The notes beneath the pieces were generated by a model. It ran no database searches. It saw only the letters and a program-made list of their open reading frames with translations, and was not told the DNA's origin. Shown in pieces: positions 1 to 8,098 of a stretch of 64,000 bases of DNA. Origin of the DNA: JAHDNZ01 sp036721855 (GTDB lineage: Bacteria; Bacillota; DTU065); assembly GCA_036721855.1 (NCBI GenBank), contig DAIMKF010000006.1, positions 1 through 64,000 on the forward strand, in the 5' to 3' direction. The number at the start of each line of letters is the position of its first letter. Within the stretch, counting starts at the first letter, position 1. The position numbers were made by a program, and so were the translations under genes.

Positions 1-48
1 CCCCATAGCGGACTTTCACCGTCTAGTTAATCGCCATGCGTGGCACAC
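1..48 (-). mobile_element. 5' end of a group IIC-type intron (truncated by window edge)
   Basis: On the minus strand, right after the terminator of the purine permease, the sequence reads GTGTGCC and then, within 40 bases, GGTGAAAGTCC. GTGYG is the group II intron 5' boundary consensus and GGTGAAAGTCC is a text I know from domain I of many bacterial group II introns, including the class C intron of Oceanobacillus. Class C introns characteristically insert just downstream of intrinsic terminators, which is exactly the position here (hairpin, TTTTATG, then GTGTG). The rest of the ribozyme and any reverse transcriptase lie beyond position 1, so completeness cannot be judged. I first took this for an insertion-sequence end; the boundary motif and site make an intron more likely. 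Confidence 0.72.
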
Positions 49-53
49 CATAA

Positions 54-83
54 AAGCGGTGTAGCTACAAAGCTACACCGCTT
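54..83 (-). terminator. Intrinsic terminator of the purine permease
   Basis: A perfect 13-bp stem (AAGCGGTGTAGCT with its complement) and a four-base loop is followed on the minus strand by TTTTA. It lies 60-90 bases past the permease stop codon. It is also the apparent target of the group IIC-type intron, whose first base follows four nucleotides after the U-run. Confidence 0.85.
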
Positions 84-109
84 CCTAAATTCATTTACAC
101 ACGCTTTTC

Positions 110-132
110 GGACACTTCTTACTGAAGTGTCC
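110..132. repeat. Second hairpin behind the permease
   Basis: GGACACTTC and GAAGTGTCC form a perfect 9-bp stem with a 5-nt loop, between the permease stop and the main terminator. On the minus strand it is followed by GAAAAGC, so it lacks a U-run; it may protect the 3' end of the mRNA or support termination. On plus it is followed by a T-rich stretch. Confidence 0.5.
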
Positions 133-145
133 CAAGGTCTTTGTT

Positions 146-1510
146 TTATTTAATAAAAGCAAACTTTAAGATAAACAGTACCGATAACAGATACATCAGC
201 CAATGTACATCTTTTCCTTTGCCAGATAGCAGTTTAACGGCGGCATAAGCAATAAAAGCAAAAGCAATGCCGTTGGAAATACTGAAGGTAAAAGGCATAA
301 CCGCGATGGCAGCAAAGGTTGGAAGTGCTTCTGACATATCATCCCAATTAACATCTTTAATACTTTGCATCATCAAAACACCGACAATGATAAGAGCCGG
401 AGCTGTAGCAAAACCGGGAACAGCTTTAACAATCGGAGAGAAAAGGAGACCAAAAACTAAAAAGGCCAATGCTACAGTAACTGCCGTAAGACCTGTTCTG
501 CCACCGGCAGCTACACCTGATGCACTCTCAACATAAGTTGTAACTGTTGGTGTACCAGCTGCTGCTCCAAAACAGGTGCCGATGGCATCGGCCATCATAG
601 CTTTATCCATCTTGGGGAGATTGCCGTCTTTGTCCATCATATTCGATCTCTTGGCTACACCGATTAAAGTACCAATAGTATCGAACATATCTACAAAGAA
701 GAAAGCAAAGATAACCTCAATTAACCCGGTTAAACCGAATTTTCCCAGACCGGCAAAATCCAGTTTAAAAAAAGCTTCGCTTGTCCAAGCCCCGAAATCC
801 GGCCAGGCAAAAATACCGTCTGGCATAGGAGAAACTTTTGTTACCCAGGCCAAAATAGTGGTTATAAACATACCGATTAAGATACTGCCTTTGACATTTT
901 TAACCATTAAAACTGCGGTAATAATTAAACCAACCAAAGCCAAGATTGTTGGTGCTGCTGTCAAATCTCCCAAAGCTAAAATAGTCGCATCGTTAGGAGC
1001 AATGACACCGGCACTTTTTAAGCCCAAAAAGGCGATAAAAAGACCGATACCTGCACCAATACCGGATTTAAGATTATTGGGAATAGCTTTAACTATAGCT
1101 TGTCTTGCACCTGAGGCTGTAAGCAGAATAAAAACTGCGCCGGAGATAAATACCGCGGCTAAAGCTTGAGGGTAAGTATACCCCAAACCCAGGATAACAG
1201 AATAAACAAAAAACGCATTTAACCCCATTCCAGGAGCTAGGGCAAAAGGATAGTTGGCCAAGGCTGCCATTAAAAATGTGGCAAATGCTGAAGAAAGAAC
1301 AGTTGCAATTAAAGCTGCATCAAAGCTGACTGCTCCTGTTTCACTTAATAATGACGGATTTACCACAATAATGTAGGCCATGGTCATGAAGGTTGTTAAA
1401 CCAGCAATAATCTCAGTCCTAGCATTTGTACCGTGCTCTCTTAATTTAAATGTTTTTTCTAAGAAGCTCTGCCCATTTGAAACTTGCTTGGTTGTTTTTG
1501 AATTTGCCAT
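146..1510 (-). CDS. AzgA-type purine (adenine/guanine/hypoxanthine) permease
   Basis: This 454-residue, very hydrophobic protein matches the NCS2 AzgA branch (PbuG/PbuO type), which imports purine bases with protons across the cytoplasmic membrane. Supporting motifs are the N-terminal EIIAGLTTFMTMAY, the ALAPGMGLNAFF segment, the FFFVDMFDTIGTLIG stretch and GTPTVTTYVESASG, all in the order and spacing of that family; length is typical. An SD of GGAGGA precedes the ATG. It is a single-gene unit with its own promoter, a structured leader and a terminator. Exact substrate (guanine/hypoxanthine or adenine) cannot be told from sequence. Confidence 0.9.
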   Translation of the reverse strand: MANSKTTKQVSNGQSFLEKTFKLREHGTNARTEIIAGLTTFMTMAYIIVVNPSLLSETGAVSFDAALIATVLSSAFATFLMAALANYPFALAPGMGLNAFFVYSVILGLGYTYPQALAAVFISGAVFILLTASGARQAIVKAIPNNLKSGIGAGIGLFIAFLGLKSAGVIAPNDATILALGDLTAAPTILALVGLIITAVLMVKNVKGSILIGMFITTILAWVTKVSPMPDGIFAWPDFGAWTSEAFFKLDFAGLGKFGLTGLIEVIFAFFFVDMFDTIGTLIGVAKRSNMMDKDGNLPKMDKAMMADAIGTCFGAAAGTPTVTTYVESASGVAAGGRTGLTAVTVALAFLVFGLLFSPIVKAVPGFATAPALIIVGVLMMQSIKDVNWDDMSEALPTFAAIAVMPFTFSISNGIAFAFIAYAAVKLLSGKGKDVHWLMYLLSVLFILKFAFIK

Positions 1511-1616
1511 TTCAGGTCAAATCCTCCTCAGTTGTATTTGCAACAGATACGTGCCTTGCTTGTCCTACCCACAAGACAAGGCTGATGCCATCTTCCGCTA
1601 CCAAACAGAAGAGCAC
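1511..1616 (-). promoter_or_regulatory. Structured 5' leader of the purine permease
   Basis: The roughly 105-nt leader can fold into an outer helix (ACGTGC near 1614 with GCACGT near 1550) enclosing two hairpins: TCTTC/GAAGA and CTTGTC/GACAAG. A closing helix with two internal hairpins is what one expects of a small ligand-binding RNA, and purine permeases are often riboswitch controlled. The conserved purine-riboswitch core (TATA, TTTCTACC) is not present, so the class is unknown. It could also be chance structure. Confidence 0.35.
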
Positions 1617-1622
1617 GTCATT

Positions 1623-1651
1623 ATCTTAGCAAAGATGCCAATTACCGTCAA
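1623..1651 (-). promoter_or_regulatory. Sigma-A type promoter of the purine permease
   Basis: Minus strand reads TTGACG, a 17-bp spacer, TAAGAT. The -35 matches 5 of 6 and the -10 matches 4 of 6 consensus bases with ideal spacing. It predicts a start near 1616 and a leader of about 105 nt. Confidence 0.65.
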
Positions 1652-1776
1652 GCTTGCCATATTTTGTGATTTGTCTGTTTTACTAGCTGCACTTATTTAG
1701 GTAGACTTTTAGAGCTAAAGGGAAATCCCTAGTTTTAATGAATTAGCTTATTAGAAAGATAAATGAGGTGATGGTA

Positions 1777-4335
1777 ATGCAAAGTAAACTGATTAAATCA
1801 TTTTTCTTATTCTTATCTTTGACATCTATTATCCTAGCAACGGACTTGGCAATTTTCCCTCAACCTAAATTGATGGAAATAGAAAAAACAACCGCTGTTT
1901 CTCTCGAAGAGATCTATTTTATTTACACAGCTTCAGTACCTCAGGAACTTAGAATCTTTCCAGTAAACACTAATGGCAAAGTCGAAGTAAGGGTAAGCAT
2001 TGAAAGTTCACCCGAGCTAATTGATTTAGGTTTTGAAGCCTATCTCATCGAATTTGGAGGAAACAAAAATAGAATTACAGCCGCCTCCCCTAGAGGACTA
2101 TACTATGCCTACCTAAGCTTTAGCCAACTGGTTAGTAGTACATCTAAAGAGATACCTGAGCTTTTAATAATTGATGCTCCCGATTATCCTCTCCGTGGCA
2201 TTATTGAAGGTTTTTTTGACACTCCCTGGTCGTTTGAGGCCAGAAAAGATATACTTGCCTTTTTAGGAACACATAAAATGAATACCTATGTCTATGCTCC
2301 CAAAGACGATCCCTACCATCGCGAAAAATGGCGCTTACCTTACCCTGCTGATAAACTAGCCGAAATGAAAGAATTAGTTCAAACTGCTAAACGCAACTAT
2401 GTGGATTTTGTCTTTGCCATCTCGCCTGGGGTCTCTATTCAATTTACCTCAGAGGCAGATTGGGAAGCAATATGTAAAAAAACCGCTGCCATGATCGACA
2501 TCGGTGTTACTCATTTTGCTTTATTGTTAGATGATATTGACCCAACCTTGCGTTATGCCTCTGATAAAACTAAATATAGAGGTAACTATGCGCTAGCCCA
2601 GGTTGAACTGTGCAACAAATATCAAAGCTATTTAGAAGCTTTAATTCCGGGGCACCGTTTAATTGTTGTCCCTACCGAATATTACCAAAAAGGTACTTCA
2701 CCGTATCGTAAAACTTTTGCCGAAAAATTAAATAAAGATATTATTGTCTATTCTACCGGCTATGGTATTGTAGCTGAAACAATTACTACCAAAGAGGCTG
2801 CCGAAATCGCAGCAATCTGGAACCATGATATTGTTTATTGGGATAACTACCCTGTAAATGATTATAACCGAACCCGACTGCACTTGGCACCACTGGCCGG
2901 AAGAGAAGCCAGACTCCCAAATACTACAGGGTTTACTTTCAATCCGATGAATGAAGCTGAGCTGTCTAAGCTTCCTCTTTTAACTTGTGCCGACTATACC
3001 TGGAACTCAGCTTGTTATGATCCTTTAGCTTCCTGGTTTAAGGCTGCCGCCATCTTAGGAGGCGAGCACAAAGAACAATACCAAAGATTTGCCGAACAAA
3101 ACATGGTCTTTTTTAAAAACGGTCCGGCCATCGAATATCCGACTTTGGTAACGCTTTTTAATAATTTTATTGAGGCCTACACCAAATTGACCGACCTACA
3201 AAAAAATAAAACGCCGCTAGACTCTACTGCTTATACTGTTGCCTTGCAAGAGGTAGTAAACAGAGCTAAACCCCTAAAGCAGGAGTTTATTGATTTAGCA
3301 TCTTTATATGAGGACTTCTTAAAATATTTCCCTCAAGCTTTTAAGGAAGGATCTTTATATCTCAAACGCCTTGAGAACTTCGGTAAAATTGGCCAGTTGT
3401 ACCTTGAGGCTGTCTTATTGCTTGCTGAAGCAAGTCCCCTATCTAGTCTCAATCCCCCTGATAGCACTGCTTTGGCTAAGTATGGTATAGGTTTAGATAG
3501 CTACCTTAAGGCCACATTGTTTAACCGTTTAGATACTCTTTCTCAGGTTCAAATTAACAGTTCATCAATTATTGCACCTATCTTTGACCAGCTCTCAGGG
3601 TTAATTACCGGTAATTTTGGCTTTGTAAACTATGCTGTCTCTACCAACATGCCGGTTTACAAAAACTATATCCCCTCACAAGCAGCTGACAAAGACCACA
3701 ATTCGTTCTTTTGGAGTTCTAGAGGACAAAGAGCTGGCGATTATCTAATGATCGACCTTGGTAAAGTAGAAAAGATTAAGGGTTTTAGACTCTTAATGAG
3801 TAACAATAATAATGATTACTTTCACCAATGCCGCGTAGAAATTTCCATTGATGGTGACTCTTTTGAAGAAGTGGCTTCGATTCAAGGCAAGACGGAGTTC
3901 CTTCTTAATTTTACAAAGGAAAAAGAAGCCCGCTACCTTAAAGTAACAGGAGAATCCGAGCAAGAGTTTTGGGTGATTATCAGAGAATTTGAGCCTTTCT
4001 TAGAAAAGCCAAAAGTTGCCGTTGTTTGCGATCACACCTTAGTTGATATCTTCAATAAAATTGCCCTTGAACCGTTTTTTGTATTCGAAGATGAGCTTAT
4101 CTTTAAAATAGAACCCGCACAGAAAATTCGCTTGGCCGCTCTCCTTCAAGATCCAAAAGAGACTATCGCCTGGGAACTCTCCTACTCCTTAGACGGTGAA
4201 ACTTTCTCTGAACCTATTTGCTCCACAAACTTAATTCAGGTCTTACCCCTTCTTGCAAAACCTATTAAAGCCATTCGCTTTATTCCCAAAGAGCCGGGGT
4301 ATTTACGAGGCATTATTATCTTACCTGATGAATAA
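1777..4335 (+). CDS. Exported GH84-family beta-N-acetylglucosaminidase
   Basis: The 852-residue protein starts at the ATG six bases after GAGGTG; upstream in-frame GTG/ATG codons overlap that SD. It has a signal peptide, an N-terminal alpha/beta domain like glycosidase family 20b/84 helper domains (to about residue 130), then the GH84 catalytic barrel: LRGIIEGFFDTPW at 139-151 and LLLDDID around 250-255, whose adjacent Asp252-Asp253 match the catalytic pair of this family. A C-terminal discoidin-like (F5/8 type C) module begins about residue 625. GH84 enzymes remove terminal N-acetylglucosamine by substrate-assisted catalysis. Here it probably acts outside the cell on glycans or wall fragments. 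It stands alone on plus beside a TM2 gene. Confidence 0.88.
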   Translation: MQSKLIKSFFLFLSLTSIILATDLAIFPQPKLMEIEKTTAVSLEEIYFIYTASVPQELRIFPVNTNGKVEVRVSIESSPELIDLGFEAYLIEFGGNKNRITAASPRGLYYAYLSFSQLVSSTSKEIPELLIIDAPDYPLRGIIEGFFDTPWSFEARKDILAFLGTHKMNTYVYAPKDDPYHREKWRLPYPADKLAEMKELVQTAKRNYVDFVFAISPGVSIQFTSEADWEAICKKTAAMIDIGVTHFALLLDDIDPTLRYASDKTKYRGNYALAQVELCNKYQSYLEALIPGHRLIVVPTEYYQKGTSPYRKTFAEKLNKDIIVYSTGYGIVAETITTKEAAEIAAIWNHDIVYWDNYPVNDYNRTRLHLAPLAGREARLPNTTGFTFNPMNEAELSKLPLLTCADYTWNSACYDPLASWFKAAAILGGEHKEQYQRFAEQNMVFFKNGPAIEYPTLVTLFNNFIEAYTKLTDLQKNKTPLDSTAYTVALQEVVNRAKPLKQEFIDLASLYEDFLKYFPQAFKEGSLYLKRLENFGKIGQLYLEAVLLLAEASPLSSLNPPDSTALAKYGIGLDSYLKATLFNRLDTLSQVQINSSSIIAPIFDQLSGLITGNFGFVNYAVSTNMPVYKNYIPSQAADKDHNSFFWSSRGQRAGDYLMIDLGKVEKIKGFRLLMSNNNNDYFHQCRVEISIDGDSFEEVASIQGKTEFLLNFTKEKEARYLKVTGESEQEFWVIIREFEPFLEKPKVAVVCDHTLVDIFNKIALEPFFVFEDELIFKIEPAQKIRLAALLQDPKETIAWELSYSLDGETFSEPICSTNLIQVLPLLAKPIKAIRFIPKEPGYLRGIIILPDE

Positions 4336-4426
4336 ATCTATTTAGTCGCGAAGCTAATTTCCATACTCAAACGATCTGTTTGAAATTAAAAGATTGCTTA
4401 AATTGTAAGTGAGAGGTGGTGAAACA

Positions 4427-4777
4427 ATGGAATATACTCCAAGTTTAAGAGAGTTGTCCCGTTTAAATGAACGAGCCTTACTTCTTTATCACTTGGAATA
4501 TGAAAAAGCTAAAAAACATTTGGAAACTGCTTACTTCCTTTGCCTTTTTGGTTTTTTGGGGTTGCATAAGTTTTACCTTGGCTATTCGGTTTGGGGCTTA
4601 TTATACCTTGTTTTATTCATTGCCGGCCTGTTATTGCGCTCCCTTGGTATAGGCAGTGTTATTTTAGCTGTTCTAGCAATCTTTTTGATCGCAGATTTTG
4701 TCTCCTTACCTAAACAGGTCTCACAGATAAATAATTCTATCTCGGAAAGAATTTTATCAGAAATTTATATAGATTGA
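4427..4777 (+). CDS. TM2-domain membrane protein
   Basis: A 116-residue protein with an amphipathic N-terminal 35 residues followed by a TM2 domain: the FGFLGLHKFYLGY signature then a hydrophobic hairpin, plus a further hydrophobic stretch near residue 80. The start is the ATG five to six bases after GAGAGGTGGTG; an in-frame GTG 18 bases upstream lies inside that SD. TM2 proteins are small two-helix membrane proteins of unclear function found in all kingdoms. It lies 91 bases after the GH84 gene and may share its transcript, ending at the convergent terminator that follows. Confidence 0.75.
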   Translation: MEYTPSLRELSRLNERALLLYHLEYEKAKKHLETAYFLCLFGFLGLHKFYLGYSVWGLLYLVLFIAGLLLRSLGIGSVILAVLAIFLIADFVSLPKQVSQINNSISERILSEIYID

Positions 4778-4823
4778 TGAAGTTAATACTTAAGTTAAAT
4801 TTCTTTCCCCTTAAAAAAATTAC

Positions 4824-4870
4824 AAAGGAAAGACTGCGCCAGAATTACCCTGCATGCTAGTCTTTCCTTT
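4824..4870. terminator. Bidirectional terminator between convergent genes
   Basis: A perfect 12-bp stem (AAAGGAAAGACT with its complement) encloses a 23-nt loop. It is followed on plus by ATTGTTATTTTTTTG and on minus by GTAATTTTTTT, so it can end transcription of both the TM2 gene and the minus-strand gene at 4965. Confidence 0.85.
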
Positions 4871-4964
4871 ATTGTTATTTTTTTGTCCCCTGAAGCTATT
4901 ATGACCTACTTTTATCATAAGAAACTTAACCTTGTCCTTTAGAGGAGATTTATCTCCATGTTTA

Positions 4965-5282
4965 TTAAATATCCAAACTACCTTCGCTTTTTTCTTTGTT
5001 TTGTATTAACTTAGCCTCCTTAAGCTTTTTACTGAATGGGTCTGTGAAATAATTTTTCTTAAAACATCGCTTTATTAACTCCAAGACCTTACCTAACATA
5101 AAGAAAAGAAGAAAGCTTAAAAATGCTAAGGTGGTTACTGCCAATATTATTTGCCAAAAAGTCGTTGACTTTAACGCTCCCGGTACTTTTAAGAGAAGTA
5201 AAAGGACAATAATACCTATAACCAGATGCAAAATAGCAAGGCTTTTTCCCAGTAGATAGATATACTGCAGCAACTTTACCAC
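4965..5282 (-). CDS. Small two-helix membrane protein, unknown function
   Basis: I do not recognise this 105-residue protein. It has two strong hydrophobic segments (about residues 12-32 and 43-66) and then a basic, probably cytoplasmic tail rich in Lys. The stated start is a GTG; the SD AAGGGTGG sits better for a TTG three codons downstream (5273), giving 102 residues, so the start is uncertain. It is downstream of the ATP synthase operon but beyond its terminator, and shares the convergent terminator at 4824. Nothing ties it functionally to the ATPase. Confidence 0.55.
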   Translation of the reverse strand: MVKLLQYIYLLGKSLAILHLVIGIIVLLLLLKVPGALKSTTFWQIILAVTTLAFLSFLLFFMLGKVLELIKRCFKKNYFTDPFSKKLKEAKLIQNKEKSEGSLDI

Positions 5283-5345
5283 CCTTTCTTATTCCAATTA
5301 TTTTACTAGTTACTCATACTTTTACTACTCCTAAGAGACATAAAA

Positions 5346-5374
5346 AAGAGGGTTGATTAATCATCTTCCCTCTT
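5346..5374 (-). terminator. Terminator of the ATP synthase operon
   Basis: On minus, AAGAGGG and CCCTCTT pair around a 15-nt loop that itself contains the palindrome TTGATTAATCAA-like core, followed by TTTTTTA. It starts 25 bases past the atpC stop codon. Confidence 0.8.
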
Positions 5375-5398
5375 GATTATAGCAAAGCTTTTATAAAA

Positions 5399-5812
5399 TT
5401 AACCTTCCTGATAATCTACAGTCTTTAAACGCGCTAGTGCTCTTTCCAAAGCAAGTTTAGCCCTTAAGATATCTACATCGTGATCACTTATAAGTCTTTC
5501 TTCCGCTCTTTGTCTGGCTCTTAGTGCCCTTTGGACATCAATCTCAGCGGCAAACTCCGAAGCATCGGCAAGTACCTGCACATCATTGTTTAAAACATGC
5601 AAAAAGCCACCTGTACAGGACAGTTTTTCAAACGTATTGTTGTTTTCCCTGCGTACTTGTAAGACACCAGGCTTAAGTGAGGTGACCAAAGCAGTATGAT
5701 TTGCTAAAACTCCGAGTTCTCCTTGAGATCCGGGTGCTATAACCATTTCGACTTCTTCATCAAAGACCACTTTCTCCGGGGTAACGATCCTTAGTCGAAA
5801 AGTATTAGCCAT
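5399..5812 (-). CDS. atpC: F1Fo ATP synthase epsilon subunit
   Basis: The 137-residue protein has the N-terminal beta-sandwich of epsilon (FRLRIVTPEKVVFDEEVEMV at the start, GSQGELGVLANHTALVTSLKPG) and the C-terminal helical hairpin (residues 90-137). It is part of the central stalk and regulates ATP hydrolysis. Last gene of the operon; its start codon overlaps the atpD stop by one base, which indicates translational coupling, and a terminator follows. Confidence 0.97.
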   Translation of the reverse strand: MANTFRLRIVTPEKVVFDEEVEMVIAPGSQGELGVLANHTALVTSLKPGVLQVRRENNNTFEKLSCTGGFLHVLNNDVQVLADASEFAAEIDVQRALRARQRAEERLISDHDVDILRAKLALERALARLKTVDYQEG

Positions 5813-7209
5813 TATACCAATTCCCCCATATTCTTAGCCTTTGAAACAACCTCATCTATATTACCAACCATATAGAAGGCCTGCTCAGGTAAGTGATCGT
5901 GACGGCCTTCCAGGATCTCTTTAAAGCTTTGTACAGTATCTGTCACAGACACAAAACGGCCTGCCTGACCTGTAAATGCTTCGGCCACAAACATCGGTTG
6001 TGATAAGAATTTTTGAATTCTTCTCGCCCGACCGACCAGTACCTTATCCTCGTCTGAGAGTTCATCCATACCAAGAATAGCGATAATATCCTGCAATTCT
6101 TTGTATCTTTGTAAAACCTCCTGTACTCCACGGGCTACCTGGTAATGTTCTCTGCCTACTGTACGAGGATCAAGAATTCTGGAAGCAGAACTCAGTGGAT
6201 CTACCGCTGGATAGATACCCAAAGAAGCAATGCGACGTTCTAGGTTTGTTGTAGCATCGAGGTGAGCAAATGTTGTTGCGGGAGCAGGGTCGGTGTAGTC
6301 GTCGGCCGGAACGTAGATAGCTTGGATCGATGTGATAGAACCTTTATTGGTAGAGGTAATTCTTTCCTGTAAAGTTCCAACTTCCGTAGCTAAGGTTGGC
6401 TGGTAACCAACGGCAGAGGGCATACGTCCAAGCAAAGCTGAAACCTCTGAGCCCGCCTGGATAAAGCGGAAAATATTATCAATAAAAAGTAACACATCCT
6501 GATTTTTCTCATCACGGAAATATTCAGCCATAGAAAGAGCGGTAAGGCCAACCCTTAACCTGGCTCCGGGTGGTTCATTCATTTGACCGAAAACTAATGC
6601 GGTTTTTTCTAAAACCCCTGATTCTTTCATTTCCAGATAAAGCTCGTTACCTTCTCTGGTTCTTTCACCAACACCGGCAAAAACTGAATAGCCACCGTGC
6701 TCAAAGGCTATGTTGCGAATTAGTTCCATAATTAGAATTGTTTTGCCCACACCTGCACCACCAAAAAGTCCAATCTTACCACCTTTGGGATATGGAGTAA
6801 GCAAATCAACAACCTTAATACCAGTTTCCAGAATTTCTGTGGCCGTCTTTTGTTCTGCCAGAGGTGGGGCATTTCTATGGATAGGGTATTTTTTTGCCGT
6901 TTCTACTGCCTCGCCACTATCGATTGGTTGTCCTAGGACATTGAAAATCCGCCCAAGTACCTCTTCACCAACAGGAACTCTAATGGGGCTTCCCGTGTCT
7001 TGAGCTTCAATACCTCTTTGAAGACCATCAGTAGAAGAAAGAGCAACACACCTGGCAGTATAGTTACCTAAATGCTGGGCTACCTCTGCCGTAATTGTAT
7101 GTTCACCGTCTATGATATTAACAGCGTTTTTAAGATCCGGTAATTTACCAGGTTCAAATTCTATATCCACAACAGGTCCGATAACCTGTGTGACTTTACC
7201 TTTATTCAT
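5812..7209 (-). CDS. atpD: F1Fo ATP synthase beta subunit
   Basis: Catalytic subunit of F1, 465 residues, typical length. The P-loop GGAGVGKT is at about 150-157, followed by GERTREGNELY and the ALLGRMPSAVGYQPTLATEVG catalytic-interface stretch. It binds and hydrolyses or synthesises ATP with alpha. Lies between atpG and atpC in the standard order. An SD AGGAGGT precedes the ATG. Confidence 0.99.
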   Translation of the reverse strand: MNKGKVTQVIGPVVDIEFEPGKLPDLKNAVNIIDGEHTITAEVAQHLGNYTARCVALSSTDGLQRGIEAQDTGSPIRVPVGEEVLGRIFNVLGQPIDSGEAVETAKKYPIHRNAPPLAEQKTATEILETGIKVVDLLTPYPKGGKIGLFGGAGVGKTILIMELIRNIAFEHGGYSVFAGVGERTREGNELYLEMKESGVLEKTALVFGQMNEPPGARLRVGLTALSMAEYFRDEKNQDVLLFIDNIFRFIQAGSEVSALLGRMPSAVGYQPTLATEVGTLQERITSTNKGSITSIQAIYVPADDYTDPAPATTFAHLDATTNLERRIASLGIYPAVDPLSSASRILDPRTVGREHYQVARGVQEVLQRYKELQDIIAILGMDELSDEDKVLVGRARRIQKFLSQPMFVAEAFTGQAGRFVSVTDTVQSFKEILEGRHDHLPEQAFYMVGNIDEVVSKAKNMGELV

Positions 7210-7229
7210 CAGCTAAACCTCCTTACCGA

Positions 7230-8087
7230 TCAGCGGAGAGCTTCCGCGCCACCTACTATCTCAGCTATTTCCTGAGTGATGGCTGCTTGCCTAGCTCGAT
7301 TATACTGCAAGGTTAAACTATCAATCATCTCTTCTGCATTTTTAGTTGCATTATCCATGGCTGTCATTCTAGCTCCTAGTTCACCGGCATGGTTTTCAAC
7401 TAACCCTCTATAAACCTGACTTATTAGATAACGTGGGATAAGGGTATCTAGTAGTCCCAAAGCTGAAGGTTCATAGAGATATTCTTCATGTCTAGTGGTT
7501 TTATTTTGGTTATTTTCATTTTCAATCTCAGCCGGAAGTATCCTCACAACTCTTGGCTCTTGAGTTAAGGGGCTGATATAACGGCTATAGACAAGATAGA
7601 CAGAGTCAAACTCTTTTTTTTGATAACGAGTAATAAGATCAAGCACAATATTTTGAACTAGGGCTACATCAGGTTTATCACCCGCTAAATAGCCTTGATT
7701 CAGCAAAGGGTAACCCCTAAAAGCTAGATAGTCTCTTCCTTTGCGCCCAATGGGCAAAAATACTGCTTTTTGATCCTTGCTTTTATCAATAGCCAAGCGC
7801 GTAATGTTGGTATTAAACCCCCCACACAATCCCCGATCAGCAGTAATCACTATATAGCAGGCTTTATCCCCGTGTCTCATTATAAGAAGTGGATGATTGA
7901 CATTTTCCGAACGAGCCATAATGTTTTGAAAGACACTCTTCATTGTCTGCGAATAAGGACGTGATTCTTTCACCAATCTTTCAGCACTTTTAAGTTTGGC
8001 CGCAGCCACCATCTTCATAGCACGGGTAATTTGTTCGGTGCTTTTAACACTGCGAATTCGCCTTTTAATATCACGTACTCCCTGCAC
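7230..8087 (-). CDS. atpG: F1Fo ATP synthase gamma subunit
   Basis: 285 residues. The N-terminal helix (DIKRRIRSVKSTEQITRAMKMVAAAKL) and the C-terminal AMDNATKNAEEMI...TQEIAEIVGGAEAL are the diagnostic coiled-coil halves of the rotating shaft. The DRGLCGGFN motif is present. Located between atpA and atpD as usual. Confidence 0.98.
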   Translation of the reverse strand: MQGVRDIKRRIRSVKSTEQITRAMKMVAAAKLKSAERLVKESRPYSQTMKSVFQNIMARSENVNHPLLIMRHGDKACYIVITADRGLCGGFNTNITRLAIDKSKDQKAVFLPIGRKGRDYLAFRGYPLLNQGYLAGDKPDVALVQNIVLDLITRYQKKEFDSVYLVYSRYISPLTQEPRVVRILPAEIENENNQNKTTRHEEYLYEPSALGLLDTLIPRYLISQVYRGLVENHAGELGARMTAMDNATKNAEEMIDSLTLQYNRARQAAITQEIAEIVGGAEALR

Positions 8088-8098
8088 CTTAATACCCC

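Noticed and set aside
1..48. Possible insertion-sequence terminus or tRNA fragment
   Set aside because: The GTGTG boundary, the GGTGAAAGTCC motif and the site behind a terminator fit a group IIC intron better; no tRNA arms can be formed.
576..1169. 197-codon plus-strand frame across the purine permease
   Set aside because: It is antisense to a clearly conserved permease, has no SD and a shadow-like composition rich in Lys, Ile, Pro and Ala.
1511..1616. Classical guanine/adenine riboswitch
   Set aside because: The conserved junction and loop bases of the purine aptamer are absent.
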